64,000 nucleotides of DNA from Stentor roeselii (taxonomy: Eukaryota > Ciliophora > Heterotrichea > Heterotrichida > Stentoridae): the NCBI GenBank assembly GCA_006503475.1, contig RSEH01000020.1, forward strand, positions 124,001-188,000, given 5' to 3'. The notes beneath the pieces were generated by a model. The model was not told the DNA's origin and did no database searches. It saw only the letters and a list, made by a program, of their open reading frames with translations. The first letter of the stretch is position 1. The number at the start of each line of letters is the position of its first letter. Shown here piece by piece: positions 1 to 10,400 of this stretch. Made by a program: the position numbers and the translations under genes.

Positions 1-1
1 T

Positions 2-3000
2 TCAAAAAACACTGTGATGCAGTTGAACATGGGTGAAGGAAAAACATCTCTAATAATCCCGATGGTAATCCTTGAGCTAGCAAACAAGTCCCACTTAGTC
101 CGTTTAACAGTATTAAAATCCTTATTCAACTCCAACAAAACAGCACTAATCTCAAAACTAGGAGGAAGTCTAAACCGTCGAGTTTACTCAATTCCATGTA
201 AAAGAGACATCAAGTTCGACTTACCATCCACATCTCTAATAAGCCAAGTGTTAAAAGAATGCAAATCAAGCCAAAGTGTTTTCTTGGTTCTGCCAGACCA
301 GCGTCTTTCATTTTTTCTAAAAGGACTGGAACTTATACGTTCATCTCAAACTTCAGAAATAGGAAGTCAATTACTACAGATCCAATCAAGACTCGATGAA
401 AATTCAAGAGACTTGTTAGATGAAAGCGACGAGATCCTGAACCCGAGGTACCAGTTGATCTACACAGTCGGAAAGCAAAAGAACGTCCAATGTGGAGACC
501 TTAGATGGAAAGTATCTCAAGCGATTTTAGAATGCATGGAAGGACATCTGAAGGATTTGTTTGACCGGTACCAGGATTCAATGATTTTTGAAAGATTTTC
601 AAGTCCTCAACGATTTCCAATGATTCGACTTCTGAATGATGAACCTTATCATGAACTCTGTAGATTAATCGGCAGGTCCTTGCTTTGGGGTGAGGGCCGT
701 GGGGTGAGTTTTCCAGAGTTGAACTCACAGGAGTCTTTTGACTTGGTTTTCAGTTACGTGATCAGCGAAAATGTCAACTCTAAGAAGATTGAGAAGGTTT
801 TTCAGTTATTTAAAGACTCGCCGAGACAATTGGAGATAATTTTTCTATTGAAAGGGATTCTTTCCTGTAATATTCTCTTACATTGCTTAGGTAAACGTTG
901 GAGGGTCAACTACGGAGTTAACACCCTGAAGATGTATCTGATGCAAGCTGTTCCTTTCAGTGCCAAGGATATTCCAGCTGACAAGTCACAGTTCGCTCAT
1001 CCAGACATCATGATTTTATTAACACAGCTCAGTTACTTCTACTCAGGACTCACTGACAAGCAGCTTGATCAAGTCTTTGATCAGCTCAGGCAAGACCAAG
1101 ACGGCAGCTGTGAGTTTGAATCTTGGATTGAAGAACTTCTTCCTTTAGTTCACGTTGACTTCTCTGTTAGGACTTTCCAGGGAATTAACTTGAATGATGA
1201 TAACCAGAAAGAAATGGTTTTGTACCCTTTGTTGAGGTTTAATCAGAGAACTGTCAACTACTGGCTTAATCATTTTTTATACCCGAAAGAAGCGAAACAG
1301 TTTGAAGGAAAATTTTGTCTTTCCTTTTGGGATTTATGCAGTCAGAAGAATTTTCCTATGACTGGCTTCAGTGGAACTAATGACTCGAAGATTCTTCTGC
1401 CTTTAACAGTTGATTATTTTCAAGTACCTCGACTTGTTGGGACTAATGGAGAATTGGTTTATCAGTTGTTAAGACCGGAAAATGGAAGGTATAGTCATTT
1501 TAAAGGAAATATTTCGGGAATTGAACTTATTCAACATGTCGCTGAACAAGAGCCGAAGATTAATGTTTTACTTGATGTTGGAGCTTTGATGATGGAACTT
1601 ACAAATTTTCAGGTCGTTGTTGAGTGGCTTAAGATTAGACATGATGCAAAAGCTGGAGTTTTTTTTGATGAATTTAATAATCTGAAAGTTTTGACAAGGG
1701 ATGGAGTTGTTGTGGATTTTGAAGTTTCTCCTTTGAGATATTGGCTTGATTCCTGCTTGGTTTATTTGGATGACTCGCATACTCGAGGGACTGATTTGAA
1801 AATTCCTAAGGGGACTGTTGCTGCTGTTACTTTGGGGAAAGGAGTTAATAAAGATAAGTTGATGCAGGGTTGTATGAGGATGAGAATGCTTGGAAAAGGC
1901 CACAGCGTGATGTTTTTCGCCTCATCCGAAGTTCACAATTCACTAAAATCAACTTCAAAAGCCGTTCCATCCCCAATCGACATCTTAAAATGGTCTCTCG
2001 AAAACACAATAACCCAAACAATCGACAACTTTCTCTACTGGGGCTTACAAGGAATATCCTACTTCAGGCGTCAAGTGCTATACGAAAAGTACTTCAAATC
2101 CAAATCCTTCAAAAATTATTCAAAATATTCAGAAGAAAGTGACCTTCCAGACATCAAGCTACTATACGGAAGAAACCGCAAAGAAACTGCAATTCCTTCA
2201 ATAATAAATTCAAAGTCCTTAATAATCGAGAACACCCTGAAGTCATTTTCAGTAAACTTGAACCTTTTCAGAAGTCTCTGCCAGTCACTCGTAAGCCACT
2301 CCTCTCATTTCGTAAGCTCCGAAAAAAAATTCGCTCATCTTCTCGACGAGGAACAAGAACTTGAATTAGAAATCGAAGTTGAAGTCGAGGCAAAAATCAA
2401 GAAACTTCCTAAAGTTTTAATCAAACCAGAAAAAAACTCTTTTGAAAAGGATCTGAAGAAATGGTTTGAAAATGGAAAATTTCCTTTAAGGTCTCTGGTT
2501 TTTCATCAAATTTTCAAGGGACTTGGAATCACTTCGGTTAAAAGGAAAAGTCAACCTTTGGCCTGGAGTCCGAAAGTTTGGATTACTCTTGATTTTATGA
2601 GAACTGTTTCTGTTACTTCTCAGGGAGACCGTTACCTGAAGCCTGTTAGATGGATTGGGTTTTCTGGAACTGAAGAAAAACCGGAAAATCTTGTTGTTTT
2701 AAGTGCTTTTGAAGCGAATATCTTGATTAGGGACTACCCAGAAAGCCCTGTGAAGCTCTTTTGGTACTGTCCTAGGTCGAGAACTTCACAAGTTAACTTG
2801 TTTAATGTTGATAATTTGAAGATTTCTTTGGATTTGATACAGAATATTAATGTTTTCGCCGGAAATCAATACTTTGCTTGGCAATGCGAAGTTGAAGAAT
2901 TTCTGAAGTTTGTTGGGTACTGCCCAACACCCAGGAAACTCACTGATCAAAACTTTTACTCGAAAGGAATGATTAGAAATAATGGATTTGTTGAACCTGA

Positions 3001-3169
3001 GTTTAGAGAGCAGGTCTTTGAGGATAATAATCGATGTAACTTTGATGATGACCCTGCGGAACTTGTGCTGAAAATTATTGATATTAGGAATTTTAAGAAA
3101 TCAACTAGTTTTGGTCATGTTGTTGATATTCTTGTTCATGGAAGAAGACCTTTTTTAATATCTAGTTAG
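2..3169 (+). CDS. DUF3638/DUF3645 giant protein, copy 1 (5' end outside window)
   Basis: This is the C-terminal third of a protein of about 3,100 residues. The frame is open at the left edge, so the true start lies upstream, and it ends at TAG. It opens at the MQLNMGEGKTS box, which corresponds to about residue 2122 of copy 2. It then carries LLDESDEIL, GFSGTNDS, DSHTRGTDLK and LMQGCMRMRMLG, followed by an acidic stretch near LLDEEQELELE. These are the hallmarks of the DUF3638 and DUF3645 regions found together in very large eukaryotic proteins. Biochemical function is not established in any source I can name. The motif order resembles the SecA/SF2 ATPase core (see findings). Its tail faces the tail of copy 2, with the small gene 3362-4000 between them. 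Family call is firm; function is unknown. Confidence 0.85.
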   Translation, partial: SKNTVMQLNMGEGKTSLIIPMVILELANKSHLVRLTVLKSLFNSNKTALISKLGGSLNRRVYSIPCKRDIKFDLPSTSLISQVLKECKSSQSVFLVLPDQRLSFFLKGLELIRSSQTSEIGSQLLQIQSRLDENSRDLLDESDEILNPRYQLIYTVGKQKNVQCGDLRWKVSQAILECMEGHLKDLFDRYQDSMIFERFSSPQRFPMIRLLNDEPYHELCRLIGRSLLWGEGRGVSFPELNSQESFDLVFSYVISENVNSKKIEKVFQLFKDSPRQLEIIFLLKGILSCNILLHCLGKRWRVNYGVNTLKMYLMQAVPFSAKDIPADKSQFAHPDIMILLTQLSYFYSGLTDKQLDQVFDQLRQDQDGSCEFESWIEELLPLVHVDFSVRTFQGINLNDDNQKEMVLYPLLRFNQRTVNYWLNHFLYPKEAKQFEGKFCLSFWDLCSQKNFPMTGFSGTNDSKILLPLTVDYFQVPRLVGTNGELVYQLLRPENGRYSHFKGNISGIELIQHVAEQEPKINVLLDVGALMMELTNFQVVVEWLKIRHDAKAGVFFDEFNNLKVLTRDGVVVDFEVSPLRYWLDSCLVYLDDSHTRGTDLKIPKGTVAAVTLGKGVNKDKLMQGCMRMRMLGKGHSVMFFASSEVHNSLKSTSKAVPSPIDILKWSLENTITQTIDNFLYWGLQGISYFRRQVLYEKYFKSKSFKNYSKYSEESDLPDIKLLYGRNRKETAIPSIINSKSLIIENTLKSFSVNLNLFRSLCQSLVSHSSHFVSSEKKFAHLLDEEQELELEIEVEVEAKIKKLPKVLIKPEKNSFEKDLKKWFENGKFPLRSLVFHQIFKGLGITSVKRKSQPLAWSPKVWITLDFMRTVSVTSQGDRYLKPVRWIGFSGTEEKPENLVVLSAFEANILIRDYPESPVKLFWYCPRSRTSQVNLFNVDNLKISLDLIQNINVFAGNQYFAWQCEVEEFLKFVGYCPTPRKLTDQNFYSKGMIRNNGFVEPEFREQVFEDNNRCNFDDDPAELVLKIIDIRNFKKSTSFGHVVDILVHGRRPFLISS

Positions 3170-3361
3170 TTTTTAGAATATATTTTCATAGAATGATGAA
3201 TAGGTTGTAGATAGATAAGATTGAACAAATAGTATCCGAATCCAATATTATAAAATAAGATACAAGAATAATAACCAATATCACCATTCCACAATAAATC
3301 AAGAAATAAAAATAGTTTCTAAAACTAACCTTATAAGATCCAGAAATCTAAAATCTTAAAA

Positions 3362-4000
3362 ATGTCCAAATCATTCGATCTTATGTTCTCAACATCGACA
3401 TCACAAAGACTCTTACCGTATGAAGGTGTATCATCAAGAAGTGCCTTGATAAAATCTCTTATTTCTTCCTCCTCAAGTATATCTCTAAGATACAAATCCT
3501 CATTCGAGGAGGAGTTCTTCCTTCTTTTAGATTTCCTTTCAACATTAGACGGCAGTGCTTTGGCGTTCATGATCAAATCCTATGAATCTTTACTATCGAT
3601 CTACGCTTTATCTCGCTACTTAGAAGTGAAACCTCATACAAACTTAAGAAGTTTACTTTTAAGTCTTCGTTTTCAGGTGAATTGGTTTGATATAAACAAG
3701 AATTTCAGCCCTGCTTTGCATAGAGACTTGATTGACCTTCCTTTCCTGCTGAATTCAATGAGAAACCTTGAAGTTTCTTCAAAGATCGACAAGAAATTGT
3801 TCCGGCTTACTCTAATTTTTGAATGGCTTGGGGAAAAAACATGCAATTCAGAGGAAGACCTTGAAAATTTAAGGAGTTGTGATGAATTGAAAGAAATTAA
3901 ACAGGTTTTAGTGAGGGAAAATTTGACGATAGGAGATTATGAAAGGGCTCACTTATCGATTTTATTTCCGAATACTTTAAATTTTTTAGAAAATTTATAG
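3362..4000 (+). CDS. Unrecognised protein, 212 aa
   Basis: This is an ATG-started frame ending at TAG, between copies 1 and 2 of the giant paralogues and on the same strand as copy 1. The first 50 residues are rich in Ser, Leu and Phe. The rest reads like an ordinary helical globular protein, with Leu/Arg-rich segments and an acidic linker about 40 residues from the end. I see no signal peptide, membrane segment or known domain. An antisense frame (3331-3570, 79 aa) overlaps the first third and also has a protein-like composition. I prefer the sense frame because it is longer and coherent to its end. Function unknown. Confidence 0.5.
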   Translation: MSKSFDLMFSTSTSQRLLPYEGVSSRSALIKSLISSSSSISLRYKSSFEEEFFLLLDFLSTLDGSALAFMIKSYESLLSIYALSRYLEVKPHTNLRSLLLSLRFQVNWFDINKNFSPALHRDLIDLPFLLNSMRNLEVSSKIDKKLFRLTLIFEWLGEKTCNSEEDLENLRSCDELKEIKQVLVRENLTIGDYERAHLSILFPNTLNFLENL

Positions 4001-4472
4001 ATTGATAAGTGCTTAGTTTAATATCATTAGAAATAATTGCCTTGGAAGTATGAATAATATTATGTTTCTCTGATTTAGAAATTTGTAAAATCTTTTTAAA
4101 AGATATAGTATGCAGAAATCAGTGCCTTTCTCTTAAAATATGATTTTTTTTTAAATTTTCGTTTTTTAAGATCAGGAAGAATATTATCAGTGAAAAAGTC
4201 CTCGATTATAAGTATAATTAAAGTTATGTTTTTACTTACTACTAAAATTTTCAATCAGGTACTCAGATTAATCAGTTGATGATTAATCAATTTATTGAAT
4301 TATTCCTACCCTATTAATTCTAACCAATTTTTTCATTCATCATAACTACTCTTTAAACCTAGAAAGCTTTTATGAAAGTGATAAATCAAGAAACTCAACT
4401 TCAATCACTCAATTTAATAAATATAAAATATTGAATCATTCAACCGATCCATAAATTAACCCTGTAAAAATT
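4001..4472. other. Intergenic, tail-to-tail
   Basis: AT-rich gap between the stop codons of the 212-aa gene (+) and giant copy 2 (-). I see no frame of note, no tRNA-like B box, no terminal repeat and no remnant of the flanking paralogues. It presumably holds the two 3' untranslated ends. Confidence 0.6.
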
Positions 4473-7400
4473 CTATCTATTTAATTCAGGCCTTCTTCCA
4501 TACACAAGAATATCAACCACATGTCCAAACTTACTTGAAACAGCAAAATTCCTAATCTCAATAATTTTCAAAACAAGTTCACCAGGATCATTTTCAAAAT
4601 CACATCTATTATTTTCCCCAAACACCTGATTTCTATATCGAGGCTCGACATATCCATTATTGTTAATCATTCCTCTCAAGTAAAACTTTTCTTCCATCTG
4701 TTTCCTGGGAGTCGGGCAGTACCCAACAAATTTAAGAAACTGCTCAACTTCATTATTACTGAAAAAATATTGATTTCCAGCGAAAACATTCAAATTTTGC
4801 AATAAATCTAAAGGAATCTTCGAATCATTCATGCTGAACAAGTTAACCTGTTGAGTTCTAGACCTTGGACAAAACCAAAAAAGCTTAACAGGTCCATTTT
4901 TCCAGTCTTTAATCAAGGCATTCGCTTCGTAAGAGCTGAGAACAACAAGATTTTTATTAAATTCTGAATATCCAATCCATCTAACCGGTTTCAAGTAATG
5001 GTCTCCTCCAGATGTGATGTTCACAGTTCTCATAAAATCAAGAGTTAACCAAACTTTTGGACTCCAGGCAAAAGGTTGGCTTTGGGACTTCAGTGAAGTG
5101 ATTCCGAGACCTTTGAATATCTTTTGAAAAACATGAGAATCTTGAGGGATTATTCCGGATTTAAACCAATTTTCTAGGTCTTTTTCTAGTGAATGTTTTT
5201 CCGGTTTTACTACAGATATTTTTTGTTTTTCCACTTCGGCTTCGACTTCAACTTCGATTTCGAGCTCGAGCTCTTGTTCTTCGTCGAGAAGATGAGCGAA
5301 TTTTTTTTCATTACTCACAAAAGATGAGGAGTGACTTATAAGTGAATTACAAAGGCTTTCAAAATGATTCAAATTGACTGAAAATTCTTGCATTTTCTTT
5401 TGGATAATTAAGGTCTTTGCCCTTATGATGAATGGTATCGGAGTTTCTTTTCTGTTTCCCCCATATAAAAGACGAATATTTGGTAATTCTGGTTCTTCAC
5501 ATAGAGTTGAGAATTTTTTAAAGTCTTTCGATTTGAAGTATTTTTCATAGATGACATGTCTTTTATAATAATTGATTCCTTGCAAGCCCCAGTATAGAAA
5601 GTTGTCGCTTGTTTGAGTAATTGTGTTTTGTAGAGACCATTTTAATACGTCGATTCCTGATGGTTTATCTTGGGTTGTTGATTGGATTGAATTATGGACT
5701 TCTGAAGAAGCAAAGAACATCACACTGTGACCTCTTCCGAGCATTCTCATCCTCATACAACCTTGCATAAGTTTGTCTTTATTCACCCCCTTGCCTAAAG
5801 TAACAGCAGCAACAGTCCCTTTAGGAATCTTTAAATCAGTGCCTCGAGTATGTGAGTCATCCAAATAAACCAAGCAATCAACAAGATAATTCCTAAAAGG
5901 AGATATCTCAAAAGGCACTACTTTTCCATCCGCACTTAAAACAACCAAATTATTCCCTTCATCAAAGCAAATCCCCGCTTTGGCATCATTTCTAATTTTA
6001 AGCCATTTTTCAATAACCTGAACATTACTCAATTCAAGCATCAAAGCTCCAACATCAATCAAAACATTAATCTTCACATCACTTCTTGAAATTTGTTCCA
6101 ATAGTTCAAACCCCGAAATATTTATCTTGAAAAAGTCATATTTTTGATTCTCAGGTCTCATCAAATCAAAAATCAAGCTGCCATTGGTGCCAATCAATCC
6201 AGGCACATCAAAGTTCTCAACACTCAAAGGAAGCAGTATCTTCGAGTCATTCGTTCCACTAAATCCAGTCATCGGTAAAGGTTTCTGAATACACAAGTCC
6301 CAAAAGGAAAGACTGAGTTTTCCTTCGAACTGTTTCGCTTCTTTCGGGTATAAAAAGTGATTTAGCCAATAATTGATAACTCTTTGATTAAACTTCAACA
6401 ATGGGAATAAAATTTCTAGTTTTTGCTGCTTGTCGTTAAGGTTGACTCCTTGAAAGGTTTTAACTGAAGGGTCGATAAAAATGTTTAATTGACTAAGTTC
6501 ATCAATCCAGGACTCATACTCGCGGCTTCCTTCAGGGTCATGGTTCAGCCTGTTAAAGACCTGATCAAGCTGCTCAGTACTAAGCCCTGAGTAGAAATAA
6601 CTAAGCTGAGTCAATAAAATCGCAACATCCGGATGGGCGAACTGAGACTTATCAGCAGGAACGTCCTTTGCTCTGAAAGGAACAGCTTGCATCAGGTACA
6701 TTTTTTTTGTGTTGACTCCAAAGTTCACCCTCCAACGTTTCATTAGGCAAGAAAGGAGAATTTGACAAGAAAGGATCCCTTTCAGTAAAATTACTGCATC
6801 TAGTTGACTTGGATTATTTTTGAATATTATGAATACCTGCTTGGTTAGTTCTATCGTCACGGTTTCACTTGTCACATATCTGAAAACTTGGTCAAATAAC
6901 TCTGAAGACCTCAGTTCTGGAAAGTTTATCTCACGAGTATTTCCCCAAAGCACTGACTGTGCAATTAATTCACAAAGTTTACGATAAGGTTCATCATTTA
7001 AAAGCCTTACAAGAGGAAATCGTTTAAAATCAGGAAAACCTTGCTCATCACAAAACCTTTCAAAAACAACAGAATCTTTAAAATCACGGCTTAAGTCTTC
7101 TAAATGTTCTTGCATGGTCTCTAAAACCGCCTGACAGAGAGTCCATCTGAGTCTTCCACCTTGAACAGTATTTTGTTTCCCAATAGTATAAAGAAGCTGG
7201 TACTTCGGATTCAATATCTCATCACTTTCATCAAGTAAATCCCGCGATTTTTTATCTAATATTGACTGCAAGTTAAGCAAACAATTCCCCGCATCAGAAG
7301 TTTCAGAGATTCGACTTAATTCCATCCCTTTTAAAACAAATGAAAATCTCTGATCAGGAATAGTTAAAAATACTCCTTGTTCATTTAAACATTCTTTAAG

Positions 7401-10400
7401 TACTTGATTCACGAGGTTTATTCCAGATTTCTCAAATTTTAAGTCTCGTTTGCAAGGAACTGAATAAACCCGACGGTTGAGGAAGCCTCCGAGTTTATAA
7501 ACCAAGGCATTTTTGTTCATGTTGAATAAAGACTTGAGGACTGTCAGTCGGACTAGCTGTGACTTGTTGCCCAAGACGAGAACGACCATTGGAATGATTA
7601 AAGAAGTTTTCCCTTCGCCCATGTTCAGTTGCATTACAGTGTTTTTTTCACTCGGTGGCCTTATCATCGCCTCTGCAACGTCAACTTGAATCGCTCTGAT
7701 CATCATGTCGGTCTCTACTTGAAGGATCAGCCATAACGGGTAGTCTTTCGGCTTCCAGTTGGAAAATGGAAAAGTCTCTAGTTCTCGAGTAAGGGAAGCC
7801 TCGTGGAGAACCTCTTGGGAATAATAAAAAAGACATCGAAGAACTCGTTGTTCTAAGGCCCAGTAAATGCAAATTGCTCCACAAAGAACTTCGATTGGGT
7901 TTGGAACTTGTAAATGTTTTAAGGCGCTTGGGTTTGATTGGGAATTTGAGAATTTCTCCCTTTTTTCATGGGATAAACGGAGAAGACTTAGGACTTTACA
8001 TGAGGGAAAACTTGGAAGTAAGAAAGAGTCTTTTAGGTATGAAGATTTTTCTGGAATTGATGATTTTAGGAGTAGATGGAGTTTTGAGGATTTTGTTTTG
8101 TAGAGAGAGGCAAGGTTTTGAAGTTTTAATTTTAGATTTTTGTCTTTTTCTAGTGTTTTTGAAGAATTTTGACTTGATATGTGATGGTCCCAACTTTTCT
8201 TGAGATCGGAAATGAAATAAGAGTTTAAGGCATTTGAATCTTCGGGTTTGAATGGAAATTCTGAGAGAATTGGAGGTTTGTTATGGATGAAAGAAACTAG
8301 GTTCTCGTTGGGAATTAGACCTTGGTTGTATATTGTTGAAATTTCTTGAAATTCTTCATGATTTATTATGTTGTTGCAGAGAATAACCTCAAAGTCAATT
8401 GAAAAAGGTTTGCTTTTAATTTCTATTTGAGGTTTTTGGTATTCTGATTCTATAGGAGTATTGTTATAAAGGTAATAGCAGTTATTTACTTCGTGATTCA
8501 GATACTCAAACAATTTTCTCAGTTCTAGATGTTTAAACCAATTCAAAAACAACGATAAGACCTCTTCTTGCACTTTTTCAACATCAAATCGATCATCGTA
8601 AAATTCAATTCTTTTATTTGGCCACTGATCTCGAATGAAAGACTCTGCTCTTACAATAATTCTCTCAATTTCAATTAACGCTAGATGAACCGTTCGAGCA
8701 ATAAACTGTTTCCGACTTTCTCCATAGTTCATCTTACTTTTTTGAGGATTGTCTTCAGGAGTTATTTTTATGTTTTTCTTTAAAACTTCTGTTATGTTTT
8801 CTTTTTTATAAAGAAAATCATCTATTTTTGAGTATTGATCGGAAAAAGGTGTTTTGAGGTTTTTCGTCATTTCAGGAAAGTTTGAAATTTTCTGAAAGAG
8901 CAGTAAGTGATCTAGGTCGACTTCTAGATAGGCTAAGCCTGTTAATGTGATTATTAAACTTTCTTTCGGTGCGGTTTTAGAGAAGATATATAAGTCGATC
9001 CAGTAGTTGAATAGATCTTTACTGACGATTACAAGGTTGGACATTTTAGTGAAATCGAGAGGTTCACTAGAGAGACCTTTGAAATTTTTAAGACTTTCGA
9101 AATTTTTTAGTAAATTTAGGCGTTTTGAAGGGGAATAGCTCTGTGTACTAACCTTGCGAATGTTGATAATATTCATACTAACCCACTCAAAATTTTCCCC
9201 AATAAAAGAACCAGTATCAATGCAATCTTTACTATTTTTTTTAACAATATCCTCTTCAAATGATGATGTAAGTTTATAGTCTTCATTAATCTCTTTATGA
9301 TAAAAATTCAAATAAAGTTCTTTCTCCAAGCAGGAAATTCCAAAATTTGACTTATTTTGATCAATTTTTCCATCAGTTGAAAAATATTCTGGGTATAAAA
9401 AATGTAGTCTTGCACTTTTATAAATGATTTCATTGCTCAGTAAAGTGAATAAATCAGATGCAGCTGAGGAGATGAGTCCTTTCGGCCAATCTACTTTTTG
9501 TATTTGATGCTTTAGTCGATTTATCTTTTGACGTTTAGGACTCAACTCTGAGATCAATTCAAGGATTCGCAAGCTTTCTTTTGATAAAGGACTGCAGGAA
9601 AAACAGTGACCTGATTGAAGGATTTCCAATGATCTAACTGTTCCTTGCCTTCCAAGAAATGGGTCAGGAAGGATTGATGATGTTATTGCATGCAGATAAG
9701 CTAAAAGTAGCCAAGATTCTATTGATTCTTCTCCTTTTAGTATTTGTAGTCTTTCATCGAGTTCATATGAAAAATAGGAGGGATTGTTGAAAATTGTGAA
9801 ATCATGAAGGATGGTTTGATGCAATTTACTTTCTTTTAATTTGTATGAACCGTTTGGGATTATTAGTTTCTTTTTAGGATTTTTTAAGTTTTCTGTTTCT
9901 TCGAGTAATAAACCGCAATCAAATCCGAATAATGTATTTATATTTTGAGAGGGTGAAATTTTATATCCAATATACTCCTTTGAAAGTATATCAGGACTGT
10001 CAGCTTGCTTTGAAAACGTTAAAGAATGTCTTGGAAATTCAAAATAAAAGTTATTTTCATATTCATTAAAAAATATATGAGTGTATTCCTCCTCCTCTAA
10101 TCGATAAAATATTTCAAAATAAAAATCTCTAATATATGAACTATTTTTCATAACCAAAAGTCTCCCAGTCCCATATTCTTCTATCTCATTAGTGTGAACA
10201 TCAAAAAAATACTTAACAGCCTCATCCAATTTTAAACTCTCAAAATTTTTTCCTCTAAATTCGATTCTCATTGTTTTAGTATCAAGCCAATTACTAAAAT
10301 TATCAATAAAATATTTAGGTAAAAATCCATAAAAATAATAACTTGATAATAAAATAGAAATCTTATTCTCATATAGGTTATCTTTGAATTCTGTAACTAT

